This document shows positions 11,797-22,432 of a DNA stretch of 64,000 bases, in pieces; position 1 is the stretch's first letter, and every line of letters begins with the position of its first letter. This DNA is from Typhlomys cinereus. Taxonomy: Eukaryota > Chordata > Mammalia > Rodentia > Platacanthomyidae. Location: NCBI GenBank assembly GCA_023101885.1, contig JALPQD010000394.1, forward strand, positions 496,001 through 560,000, in the 5' to 3' direction. The notes under the pieces are model-generated. The model was given only the letters and a program-made list of their open reading frames with translations. It was not told the DNA's origin and did no database searches. Both the position numbers and the translations under genes were made by a program.

Positions 11797-12201
11797 TTAC
11801 TTCTTTAAGAATCGCCAGTCAGCTCGCCAGAGTGGTTGCATGAGCCTGCATTCCCACCAGCAATGTAGGAGAGTTCCCCTCTCTCCACATCCTCTCCAGC
11901 ATTTGGTGTTGTCTGTATTGTGGATTTTTGCCATCCTGACCGGGGTGAGATGATATCTCAGGGAAGTTTTGATTTGCATTTCCCTGATGGCTAAGGAAGT
12001 GGAGCACTTTTTAAGATATTTGTTAGACATTTTAATTTTGTCTTTGGTAAAGTTTCTTATAACTTTCAAGGACCATTTTTTAATTGGCCCTTTTGTTTCT
12101 TTGGTGTTTAGTTTTCTAAGTTCTTTGTGCACTCTGGATAATAGAGCTCTATCAGATATGTGGTTAGTGAAGATTTTCTCCCATTCTCCCATTTCTCCCA
12201 T
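11797..12201 (-). pseudogene. LINE-1 ORF2 C-terminal segment
   Basis: A 134-codon open stretch matches the ORF2 region after the reverse transcriptase, including the cysteine-rich C-terminal part: [18 protein letters not shown], with the C-x3-C and H-x4-C spacing of LINE-1 ORF2. It is separated from the reverse-transcriptase block by frame changes and stops, so it is a relic. Confidence 0.88.
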
Positions 12202-13195
12202 TCTGTGGGTTGTCTTTGGGCTCGAGTTACAATCTCTTTATCTGAACAGAAGTTCTTTAAGTCACAAGATCCCATCTGTTGAGAGTTGGTTGTAGTGACT
12301 GTGCTATTGGATGTCCGTTTAGAAACTGTTGGCCTAGCCCAATCAGCTCGAAGGAGTTCCCTACCCTTTCAACTATGGTTTTTATAGTCTCTGGCCTTAC
12401 ATCGAGGTTCTTGATCCATTTGGAGTTAATTCTTCTACATGGTGACAAGTATGGGTCCAGTTTTAATCATCAGCATGTGGATATCCAGTTTTGCCAGCAC
12501 CATTTGTTGAAGGTGCTGTTCTTTTTCCATTGGATGTTTTGGGCCCCTTTGTCAAAGATCAAATGGTTGTAGTTTTATGGGCTTATATCTGCTTCTTCAA
12601 CCCTTATCCATTGATCTGTGTGTCTATTTTGGAGCCAAGAACAAAGTGTTTTTGCAACTATGGATTTGTAGTATATACTAGGGTTTGGTATGGTGATACC
12701 TGCAACCGTGTTTTTGTTACTCAAGATTGTTTTTACTATCCTGGGTCTTTTCTGCCTGCATATGAATTTTGAGATTGTTTGGTCAACCTCTGTAAAGAAT
12801 TGCTTTGTGATTTTAATTGGTAAAGCATTGAATCTGCATATTCCCTTTGGTAGGATGGTTATTTTTATGATGTTGATTCTGCCAATCCAGGAACATGGGA
12901 GGTCTTTCCACCTTCTGGTGTCTTCTGTAATTTCATTCTTTAGGGTTTTAAGTTTTCATTATAGAGGTCTCTCACTTCCTTGGTTAGGTTTAATCCAAAG
13001 TATTTTATTTTTTTAGCAGCTATAGTAAATGGGATTGTTTCTCTCGGGGCTTTTTCACTTATTTCATTTTGGGCATATAGGAAGGCCACCGATTTTTGTA
13101 CATGTATTTTTTATCCTGCTGTCCTGCTGAACTTCTGTATTAGTTCCAGGAACTTCCTGGTGGAGTTTTTGGGATCACTCAGATATAAGATCATG

Positions 13196-14254
13196 TCATC
13201 TGCAAATACAGACAACTTGACTTCTTCCTTGCCGATTTGAATACCTTTTATCCCTTTCTTGTCTTATGGCTTCAGCTAAGACTTCAAGTACAATATTGAA
13301 TAGAAGTGGTGAGAGTAGACAGCCTTGTCTAGTTCCTGATCGAAGTGGGAATGCTTCAAGATTTTCCCCATTGAGTAGAATCCTTGCTGTTGGCTTGTTG
13401 CATACAGCTTTTATTATATTGATAAAGGTTCCTTCCATTCCAACCTTCTCTAGGGTTTTGATCATAAAGGACTGTTGGATCTTGTCAAAAGCTTTTTCTG
13501 CGTCTATTGAGAGTATCATGTGGTCTTGGGCTTTGGACTGGTTTATATGGTGAATTACATTTATCAATTTGCATATGTTGAACCAACCTTGTGTGCCTGG
13601 GATAAAGCCTACTTGATCCCCATGAATGATCTTTTTAATATGTTTTTGAATCCGATTTGCTAAGACTTTGTTGAGAATATTTGCACCTATGTTCATCAGA
13701 GATATTGGCCTATAGTTTTCTTTTTTAAGTGTATCTTTATTAGGTTTTGGGATTAAGATGATATTAGCTTCATAGAAGGAATTTGGTAGTGTTCCTTCCT
13801 TTGCTATTTGATGGAACAGTTTAAGGAGTATTGTTGTTATTAGCTCCTTAAATGTCTGGTAGAACTCTGTGCTGAATCCATCTGGTCCAGGACATTTTTT
13901 GGTGGGAAGATTTGAGATTACTTCATCAATTTCCTCACATGTTATAGGACTATTTAAATAATTCACAACTTCCTGATTCAATTTAGGTACATTGTGTTTA
14001 CTTAGGAATTCATCCACCTCTTTTGTGTCATCAAATTTCACAGAGTATAAGTTTTTGAAATATGATGTTATAATTCTCTGGATTTCTTGGGTATCAGTAG
14101 TGATAACTCCATGTTCATTTCTAATTTTGTTAATTTGGGTTTTCTCTCTCTTGCTTTTGGTTAATTTAGCTAAGGGTGTGTCCATCTTATTGCTTTTTTC
14201 ATAAAAACAGCTTTTTGACTGTTTGATTTTCTGTATCATTTTCCTAATCTCCAT
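13196..14254 (-). pseudogene. LINE-1 ORF2 reverse transcriptase segment
   Basis: A 352-codon open stretch covers the fingers and palm of the LINE-1 reverse transcriptase. Visible family blocks are [39 protein letters not shown], the first catalytic aspartate region [13 protein letters not shown], and [16 protein letters not shown] frame change just after this ends the open reading at about the place where the FADD box should follow, so the enzyme cannot be made from this copy. Upstream it continues, after a stop, at 14255-14450. Confidence 0.9.
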
Positions 14255-14459
14255 TTAGGATATTTCTCCCCTTATTTTGCTAATCTTCTCCCTTCTATTG
14301 CTTTTGGAATCAGATTGCTCTAGTGTCTCTAAAGCTTTAAGCTGCATTGTCAAGTTATTCATTTCTGATGTTTTCATTTTGTTGATGTAGGGATTAAGAG
14401 CTATGAACTTACCTCTTAGGACAGCTTTCATTGAATCCCAGAGATTTTGACAACCCAAT

Positions 14460-15137
14460 GTTAAGATACATATCCTTGATAATATTTGGAAGACCTTCAA
14501 AATGAGGCAGTCAGTGGATGCTTTTTAGGACTAATACGAAAGGAAGAATTGGGTCTTGTTCTTTGGGGCTCAGTCACAATTACTAGTGAATCACACCTTT
14601 ACAACTAATTCTAGGATGGGCAGGAAATCAGTGCCCAGGAAACTACAGATATTTTTTGAATAACCACACATGTCTGCATATCAAACCCAGGTTCAAAAGT
14701 CATAGTGCCTTAATCTGCCTTTTGTTCATGGGAATTTAAACAATTTTAAGTCTGTACCTCAAAGTCAAATTGGAAGTATTGATTCGCATTTACATTCTGC
14801 ATTGTCACCTATCATTATCTTCATTTAATCTTTTCTTTTCAGAATACAGATGAATTTATTATATCTGAGAATAGCTTTTCATGGATATCCTTTCCCTTTT
14901 CCCTGTGCATACACACACACACACACACATACACACACACACACACACACGTACACACACACACACTCACACACATTTTACTTCTTTTATATTTCTTCTT
15001 GGAACTTTGATATTATGTATGACACAGACTTATTGTAATTTATTCTTTGTTATAATTTGAATATGCTAATATTTTAGCGAGTTCTTTAAAATCATCACCT
15101 ATTATCATGTAACATTTTATAATATTCATTAAAGTGC
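14460..15137 (+). other. Duplicated unique sequence with CA microsatellite
   Basis: Homologous to about 62.95-63.59 kb, sharing blocks such as TTGTTCTTTGG and TGAATAACCACA. No gene is seen. A CA repeat (mainly 14909-14971, interrupted by TA and GT units) replaces a short TGTACACATGTAT in copy B, so the microsatellite grew after the duplication. Confidence 0.65.
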
Positions 15138-15440
15138 TGGGCTGGAGAGGTGGCTCAGAGGTTAAGCCTCCGCCTTGCAGGCAGAAAGTCCTGAGTTCGG
15201 ATCCCAGATCCCACGTATAGACGCCAGGCGGAAGCGGGGGCGGCCTGCGTTTCCGGTCCTGGTAGGGCGGAGCCTGTGAATCCCGGGGGAGAAGGAGGAG
15301 GAGGCGTCCATGGTGGTTCGTGAATTCGTCTGTGGTTCTACACATACACAGACACACAGACACACACACACACACACAGATGCGCGCGCACATACACACG
15401 CATATGCACAGTTGAATAAATAATAATAATAATTTAAAAA
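15138..15440 (+). mobile_element. B2-like SINE
   Basis: A well-preserved tRNA-like head (GGGCTGGAGAGGTGGCTCAG, then B box GTCCTGAGTTCGGATCCC) is followed by the GC-rich body, a CA/GA run and an AATAAATAATAATAATAATT tail. It is absent from the corresponding place in copy B (near 63.59 kb), so it was inserted after the duplication. The flanking duplication is unclear. Confidence 0.85.
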
Positions 15441-15531
15441 ATTGCTGTGTGTATCTCTGTATATGTGTTCTTGTGTGTGTTTCTGCAAGCACATATGTTC
15501 ATGTTCTATAGTGTGTACATAGAAGTTAGAG

Positions 15532-16243
15532 GATACTCTTATTCCATCTACCTTTGAATCTACTCATAATAACACCCTATTTTAATTTATTTATCTTTGG
15601 TCAGGGGATGACATCCAATAACCATCAGGATGGAGCTAAGGGTGGTGCAAGAGCAGCAAAACTGAAACAAAAAATCACAAACCATAATTCAGAACATCAG
15701 AGACTCTACATCAACTACCTGGAACCGGGCCAGCCTAATCTCTCCTCATCCTAAAAGCTCAGGAAAATTTGCAGAAGAGGGGAGGTAAGATTTAAGGCCC
15801 TAAAAATGGGGAGGAGCAACGATATGCAAGATACTCCACACAAGTTAGGGCTGAAGTAATCATAATAGGACTTTGCATGTCCTGTGCAATGACCAACATA
15901 TCTTTGACTCCCCAAAGTCTAGCATGGATCAAAGGCACTAGGATCCTTAGAGGCAAGGAATTAACAGCCACAATAGTGTTCCTTTGCTAAAGGGGAACAT
16001 AAAAAAGAGCTCTAGAAAATGCTACTGAGTCCTTATACCTCATCAGAGAGGAGGACCCAGAGGGAAGTTTGACATGCACACTAAAGGATGCTCCAGGAAC
16101 GGGGGGGGGGGGGCAGTGGGAGAAAGAGAGGGATGGGGGAAAGGAAGAGGAAAAGGGTAAGGGAGCAAGGTGATCTAGGGAGGGGTGGAGGGAGAGAGGG
16201 GAATGGGGTACCAACTTTGTATGAGTGGAAGAATTTAAAAAAA
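15532..16243 (+). mobile_element. LINE-1 3' UTR-only insertion
   Basis: Only the 3' UTR of a LINE-1 is present, ending with the G-rich purine tract (including a run of eleven or more G), a TACCAACTTTGTATGAG terminus and poly(A). AAGTTAGAG flanks it at 15523-15531 and 16244-16252. Copy B has one AAGTTAGAG at about 63.64 kb without an insertion. Open frames within it, on both strands, are by-products of the purine tract. Confidence 0.9.
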
Positions 16244-16252
16244 AAGTTAGAG

Positions 16253-17029
16253 AATATATTGCAGAATTCATTTCTCTCCTTACACGAAAGAAGTCTGGAA
16301 TCATACTCAGGTCTTCATATTCTTTATCAAGCATATTTATATATTAAGCCATGCCATTGACCAAAAATTGAGGATCATTTAGCTAAATTTATGTTATTAT
16401 CTGAACTGTATATTTATTTGGATAGGTAGTTAAGTATTGAAAAAATTTTCTTTCCATAGTAGAATGACTTAAATTTTGGATAAGTATAAATTATATGGCA
16501 TTTTTAACAAAGTACACCTATTTTAAAAGTTGAAATCATTTGGGACAATCACTATTTAACAATGTATAATTATATTTCATTGCTTTTAATGAACCTAGTT
16601 TTACGGCTGTGTTCTCTGTGTGAAGTGACTTAACTTTTATAATTTTAAAACATCTTCTGCATTTACTTTTTTGCTTTTCTACATGTTTATAAGCTATTGG
16701 AATTTTTATTAACCAAGTACAGCAGACCAAATTGCATGAGATTACATGTTATATCAAAATCTGAAATATCAAGTTTATTATACACTAGCATTCAACTCAA
16801 TGGTGATGATATTGGTAATCTATCAGCTCATTTCATTATTTTCTTGATTTCTAATAGATACCTAAATTTGCTTGATTGATTTCAAACATTTTAAATGTTT
16901 TATAATATTTTAAATGTTAATCTGCACATTAAGCTTAATTAATCCATATTTACATCTTCTGTTCTACAAATTTGTAGATTTTAATAGCTAAAGTTTCCAT
17001 AGATTTCATTATCAAGGGAGTTTTGTAGT
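16253..17029 (+). other. AT-rich unique sequence, nothing recognised
   Basis: The first 90 bases continue duplication copy A. The remainder is AT-rich with no frame, repeat or RNA gene that I can support. Confidence 0.5.
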
Positions 17030-17640
17030 TACACTTTCTTCTTGCTTCTGTGAGAAAAATACCAAAATAGAGCATAAAAGAACAAATGAAGTGTTTTGTG
17101 TCTTATGGTTTCAGAGAGAAAGTAGTACATTAAGACTGGAATCCAATAGCAGAAGACCTGGTATTAGCAGAAGGTGGAGGTGACTCATGTGATCACAGCT
17201 ATTATGAAGGCAGAGAAATGAAGAAGCAAACACTATGAGCAGATTACTAACATAGAAGTAGGGCAGACTACTGAACATCCTGGTCAGTCCCATGTGATGT
17301 GCCTTGATCCAGCAAGGCCCAGTCTTCTAAAGTTGCTATGACATTCCTAAACAGCCACAGCTAAACATGCAAAAAACATGAATCTTGGGAGACAATCCAA
17401 ATTCAAGCTATAACACACCCACCCCTAGACCTGCATAAGATCGTGTCCACCTCATGATGCAAATTACACTCAGCTCCACTTTAAATGTCCATATAGACTA
17501 CATGGTACCAAAAGATTTCAAAACTATAAAAGGAAAATCTCTCGTAAAATCAAAAGATAAGTGACATATGTCTGTCTCATCTTTCATTTTCACATACACA
17601 CGCATTTCATTTTCACACATTTCATTTTCACACACACACT
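17030..17640 (-). mobile_element. Old ERVL-MaLR fragment (LTR plus 3' internal part)
   Basis: The text follows the same order as the MaLR at 56.9-57.45 kb, with heavy divergence: an LTR start resembling TGCTTCTGTGAGAAAAATACC, an LTR end CAAGCTATAACACA, then an internal part with phrases such as TAGACTACATGGTACCAAAAG against TAGACTGTGTAGTCCCAAAAC. It is read as a minus-strand element. The edges are approximate and no target-site duplication was found. Confidence 0.5.
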
Positions 17641-18404
17641 CAAAGAGAGTTTAAGTAGCTCTCATTTCCCTCCCTAGATATTCCTGAGTGTTGCCTGTGA
17701 AACAGCAGCAGAAGCTAAGTCACCAGATGTTTCTCGCTTTGAAGATAAGCAAAACTACCTCAGAATCACATTGAGGCTTCCTCTTCCTCAAAATCAGAGG
17801 GAGACCAGAAACCAGAACCTTTTAATGTATTAAAGTTTACAGTTTCCAATCATTGCTGAACAACATTGAGGTTCCTACTAACTGAAGGAGACCAGTGCTG
17901 CCTTCTGAATGCATCAAGATATCTGCTTAATCCTCCTGCAGGGTGATCAATCCTGCTTCTCGAACAGGATCCGTACCTTGTCCAGAATCCTGGTCTCTTT
18001 TTCTTACGATGTGGGTGAACTCCAGATTGAGACTCTGTAGTCCTCCTGAGCCAGCTGGAAAAAGGACCTCAAAAAATCACATTAGGTATGTGAGGGAGGG
18101 GGTGCCTCCCAATGTGCCACAAGCAGGCTGCAAATCCCTGAAGTGGCAGCTTTTGACCAACAGGGTGTAGATAATGAGAATGCTGACCAGGGATAACTGT
18201 GAGTAACTGTGAAATAATTTCTCAAACACCAATTAGGGATGAGGAAGTCAAATTTAATGTTGGCATGGCATGTGGAGTGCAGATCCTTCTCTAGTGTCTA
18301 CAGCATGGAGCTAATCTTGTGCTGTTCATTTTTCTATAGCAGGGAAGGGGTGCAGCAAAGACATGATTTTATAAAAGGACACACAATATTTAATAATATG
18401 ATAG
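17641..18404 (+). other. Unassigned sequence
   Basis: Mixed-composition sequence with no recognised gene. A 75-codon plus-strand frame at 17943-18170 has no family resemblance, no counterpart elsewhere in the window and no supporting signals. It may be further MaLR or other LTR-derived sequence, but I cannot show that. Confidence 0.35.
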
Positions 18405-19465
18405 ACTAAACACACTTGATGACATATTCAAAGATAAATCTCTGTAATACCTACTCTAATTGCCAAGATTATAAAAACGGGAGGGAAGGGGAAGGAGCCC
18501 CCCCCAAGAAAAAAGGAGAGAGGGGAATCATACTTCACGAGAAAAAAATAGGTCACCATCAAACACTGCATGTAAGTAGCAAGACATCTGGTGAAGCTCA
18601 CTCTCACTTCCCTTCCTTATCACCTGCGACAGAAGAGGTTTGATCTCACCAATCAGGGAGGTATAGGGACTGGCAGATTGATGATAACCATCCTGCAAAT
18701 GAGACATTAACATCTCCTCACTGTGGTGTCCCACTCCTATTCTATCTACCTTTGAGTTTCCTCATATATTAAGATCTCCATTTAAACAGCCTTTTATTTT
18801 CAGTTAGGAGGTGACCTTCAATACCAATCTGGGTGGAGCCAAGGATGGTGCAGGTAAAGCAAAACTGAAATCAACAACAAACCATAATTCAGAACACCAA
18901 AGACCCTACATTAATCATCTAGAACCAGACCAGCCAAATCTCTCCCATCCTAAAGCTCAGGGATCCTTTCAGAAGAGGGATGGCAAGATTCTAAGAATCT
19001 AAAGATGGGAAGGACAAATGATATGCAAGATACTCCACACAAGTTAGGGCCACAGTAGTCATAATTGGACTTCACATGACCTGCACAATGACTGACATGT
19101 CAATGACCCCCCAAAGTCTGGCATCGATCACAGGTACTAGGATCCTTACAGGCAAGGGATTAATAGTCATAATAGTGTTCCCATACTAAAGTGGAGCCCA
19201 AGAAAGGGATCTGGGCAATGCCACTGTGTCCTGAACCCTCACTAGGGTGGAGGACTCAGAGAGAGGTTTGGTGTTGGCATAAACAGATGCTCCAGGGAAT
19301 GGGAGGGGGAAAGGGGGAGACACTGGGAGAAGGGTAAGGAGAGGGTAAAAGGAGGAGAAAAGGGGGGATAGTGCAAGGAGGACTGAGAAAGTGTGGAGGG
19401 AGGGATGGGACTGGGATACCTATCTAGCTTGTGTGATTGGGAAAAAATAAATAAATAAAATAAAA
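18405..19465 (+). mobile_element. LINE-1 3' UTR fragment
   Basis: It begins at the position just after the ORF2 stop of other copies (TTGATGACATATTCAAAGATAAATCTCTG, as near 41.14 kb). It runs through the complete 3' UTR with the GGGAGGGGGAAAGGGGGAG purine tract to a CTATCTAGCTTGTGTGATTGG terminus and an AAATAAATAAAATAAAAT tail. It is of intermediate age. Confidence 0.85.
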
Positions 19466-21303
19466 TAAAGAAACTGCAACATGTTGCTCAGTAAGAAAGG
19501 ATAAAAAACAGTTGATTTCCATGTGAATGTGCACAAACAACAGATGACTTGAGAGAGCCACTCCATTAATAGTACAGATGGAATGATAGCTCTTTTAGCA
19601 GTCATGTTTTCTTTTATCTGTGGTACAATAGACAAATTTCTCATAGTGGCAGAGTGGAGGTGATTATGGGCTGAGGATGTACTTCACCTCATCAAAGCAC
19701 ATTTTGTTAAATGCCAGAAGCAGCAACCAACATTGAGACCAAAATAGAGGACTAATTCTTGAACTGAGCTGTCATTCTCATTGTGTCAAGTTCAAGGCAT
19801 TCGTTAGCTTCTCTTGTGATTCACATATTGTAATTCACAGTTATTAAGAGTATGGATTTCCTTTTCTAACACATAAAATTGCACAATACACCATCCATGG
19901 ACTTGCAGATTCCCATATACATTATCACACTATTCTTTTTTTATTAAAAGGCTTATTCATAGCCAAATATGTACCACATTGGTCTTACACACATGGAATT
20001 CAGTTACTCATGTAGTCATTAAGCAAGTGATGTTATACAATAATAGAAGACTATTAGTGATGCAATCTTATGTGGTAACTGTTTGTAACAGAAAACTTAA
20101 GATGCTGTGTCCCAGCATCTGATACATGGTTTTACCCCCCACAAGCCAGTATCAATGGGAATAGGAATCAAGGGTGAAAATGGGAATTATCCCACCTATT
20201 GTTGCTTAGAGTTAACTGTTAACAAAACTTTCACATATTATTATCATAAAATTATGTGATGCTGTCTTAGAAGTCATGGTTCCAGAGGGGCATCAAGTAT
20301 GTCTGAAGGAATCAAAAACATTGTAATATGCAAGACATTAAGAATCCACTCTCCAGTCAGTCTGAATTACTGATACTTTAAAATTAAAGGCCAAGAAAGA
20401 AGGTCCAATATTATTCATGCTGGTTGTTCAAAGATATAATAGGAAAAATTGTTCTACTGCCCCAAAATGAATTTAAGAGAAGCATAATTTTAAATGGAAG
20501 AAAATCTTTATAATGAACCATATTACTGTTATGCCCTATGATTCAAAGAAGAAACCCTAAGCAATGTAACTAAAATTATGACAGATCCATACCACAAAAT
20601 GCATTTTCATTTTCACAATAATTTTCTTTTCTGTGAACATAATTGAGGAACATTAAATAACTTGTACAATGGGAGTCAGATTTCTATCTTCTTATATCCA
20701 TTTATTCCTTAGCAGGTCCCAGTAAGTCTCTATTACTCAACTCATTTGTTGCATGGATATACATTCTCTGGGCCTTTGCTTTTGGACTTTTCCCTTCCTG
20801 TTGTGCTCCTCTTTTTACCAACACAACCACTTTTCCCTTCCATATCATAGTTCCATAGTTGCTAAAAATATCTAATTATTTTAGTACCCAGAGCCATCCA
20901 ATAGTCACCACCTCAACTGTCTGTGAAAGATAAATGACTGCTTTTTGATGGTGACTTGTTTCTTACAAAGATGAAACACACTCCTAATGTTCCATTCAAA
21001 GGACCTGTGGTATGAACAATTGAACAAGTTTAAAAGAAAAATGAACAGTAAAAGTATTTGTATTAACATATGTTACCATATAGATTAAATCATATGTTAG
21101 TACATAACTCAGTTAAACAAAAATGGATTAGAAACACAAAAGAATAGTTTGAACACAAAGAATAGTTAAAATAGTCATAACCATTCAGTATTCAATCAGG
21201 TGAGATATTTCATTAAGAATTCTTGTCAAGACCAAGAACAGGAATTGAGAGTTTGAGCCCTGCAGTCGACATAGTGGAAATAGATAAATAACCCTATTAA
21301 GAC
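19466..21303 (+). other. AT-rich unique sequence, nothing recognised
   Basis: Non-coding sequence on both strands. There are no frames of interest and no clear repeats apart from short A/T runs. It is the host DNA into which the LINE-1/retrocopy complex to its right was inserted. Confidence 0.5.
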
Positions 21304-21311
21304 GTTGTCTG

Positions 21312-21384
21312 GCCCTTCCGCACCCCGCTCCTCCGGCCGGCCCGCGCGGGCAGTCCAGCCGGGCCTCATCCTGCGACTTAGGAA
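21312..21384 (+). other. GC-rich, CpG-bearing segment fused to a LINE-1
   Basis: A short stretch (CCGCACCCCGCTCCTCCGGC and onward) stands out sharply from its AT-rich surroundings and is rich in CpG. It abuts a LINE-1 that starts inside ORF1, and it does not resemble the LINE-1 5' UTR monomers at 44.6-45.2 kb. It could be the 5' part of a chimeric transcript retrotransposed with the LINE-1, or a detached piece of the C6orf62 retrocopy's GC-rich 5' UTR. GTTGTCTG lies just to its left. Confidence 0.45.
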
Positions 21385-21395
21385 TTAATCCCATA

Positions 21396-22391
21396 ATGTT
21401 AGACTCCAACCAGAACAAACCCACGGAAAATGGCCAAGAAAGCCTGACCCAGGATAATGACCTTCAAAATATGATCATTACCATGTTCAATACTATGAAA
21501 GAGGAAATACGGGAGGAATTACATAATCGAATCAATCGCTTTGAAGAGGAACACAACAGACACTTGGAGGAATTGAGAAAAACAGTGCAAGAAACAAAAA
21601 CTGGCATAGAGCACTTAAAACAGACTCAAGCAGAGTTTAAAACTGAGAAACAAGACAAGTTATCTTCAACCCAGAACTCTACAGAGAGTCTTATCAACAG
21701 AACTAACGAAGCAGAAAACAGAATTTCAGACCTAGAAGATAAAGTGGGAGTACTAACCAGCTCAATGGAAGAGTTTGCTAAAGCCAAAAGGATACTTGAG
21801 AGAAATATCCAAGAGGTATGGGACACACTCAAGAAGCCTAACATGCGTATTCATGCAATACCAGAGCGAAAATCTCAAAATACCACCCCTGAGGAAATTT
21901 TTCAAACGATCATCAAGGAAAACTTTCCTCATCTAAAAAAAGAGAGGCCCATCCATATACAAGAGGCATTCTGCACCCCAAACAGATACGACCAAAACAG
22001 AAGCACGCCATGGCAAATAATAGTTAAAACACTCCACATTCAAGATAAAGAATTGGTGCTGAGAGCTTCAAGGGAGAAAAAACAAGTCACTTTTAAAGGT
22101 AAACCTATTAAAATAACAAATGACTTCTCAGTCGAAACAGTAAAAGCAAGAAGAGCTTGGAGAGACATACTTCAAGTATTGAATGAGCTAAAATGTCATC
22201 CCAAGTTGATTTACCCTGCAAAACTATCTGTAATGATCGAGGGACAAAGAAAAATCTTCCAACACAAAGACAACTTGAAGGGATACATGTCCACCAAACC
22301 AGGCCTTCAAAAAATGCTAGAAATGATACTCAAGAGTGAAGAAAAAAACAGGCATATCCAGGAAAGCAGAAGGCAAGTATATCACCATTAA
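21396..22391 (+). CDS. LINE-1 ORF1 protein, N-terminally short but open
   Basis: ORF1p is the trimeric RNA-binding chaperone that packages LINE-1 RNA into cytoplasmic particles. The 331-residue frame shows a heptad-patterned coiled coil over roughly residues 25-145. An RRM-like domain begins near PNMRIHAIP (about residue 149). The basic C-terminal domain contains FKGKPIKI, KARRAW and YPAKLSV (about residues 228-290). Compared with the copies at 35.8 and 45.7 kb, which begin MPRSQ and MPKSK, the start lies about 26 codons inside ORF1, at a methionine that in those copies is internal (the second M of the NNPIMIESNQ region). The frame is open further upstream into the GC-rich segment, but no ATG was seen there. 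The complete frame suggests recent insertion rather than selection. Expression is unknown. Confidence 0.85.
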   Translation: MLDSNQNKPTENGQESLTQDNDLQNMIITMFNTMKEEIREELHNRINRFEEEHNRHLEELRKTVQETKTGIEHLKQTQAEFKTEKQDKLSSTQNSTESLINRTNEAENRISDLEDKVGVLTSSMEEFAKAKRILERNIQEVWDTLKKPNMRIHAIPERKSQNTTPEEIFQTIIKENFPHLKKERPIHIQEAFCTPNRYDQNRSTPWQIIVKTLHIQDKELVLRASREKKQVTFKGKPIKITNDFSVETVKARRAWRDILQVLNELKCHPKLIYPAKLSVMIEGQRKIFQHKDNLKGYMSTKPGLQKMLEMILKSEEKNRHIQESRRQVYHH

Positions 22392-22432
22392 AAGCGAAGC
22401 AATATACTTATAAAAACTACTAAACATAATAA

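Larger units (their letters stand above)
10426..14450 (-). mobile_element. 5'-truncated LINE-1 inserted in duplication copy A
   Basis: Read on the minus strand, the element starts in ORF2 near the QNLWDSMKAVLRGKFIALN motif and runs through reverse transcriptase and the C-terminal domain to the 3' UTR and a poly(A) (seen as poly(T) at 10.42 kb). CAACCCAAT occurs at both ends (10417-10425 and 14451-14459). Copy B has a single uninterrupted CAAACCCAATGCTAAGACA at this place, the empty site. The insertion therefore followed the duplication. About 4 kb remains, roughly two thirds of a full element. Confidence 0.92.
3425..16345 (+). repeat. Segmental duplication, copy A
   Basis: Stretches of this interval recur in the same order and orientation near the right end of the window. 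The old LINE-1 tail at 4.8-4.9 kb matches 60.0-60.1 kb. The AAAGAGCAC block at 4.98 kb matches 60.79 kb. The run from 8.73 to 10.41 kb matches 60.93-62.94 kb, 14.46-15.13 kb matches 62.95-63.59 kb, and 16.25-16.33 kb matches 63.64-63.71 kb. Gaps are explained by transposons present in only one copy, plus about 3.5 kb (5.16-8.73 kb) present only here. Divergence is visible by eye, so the duplication is old. Confidence 0.85.

Noticed and set aside
14909..14975. CA-rich block considered as a SINE tail
   Set aside because: No SINE head or body precedes it, and copy B has a short homologous TGTACACATGTAT here, so it is a locally expanded microsatellite.
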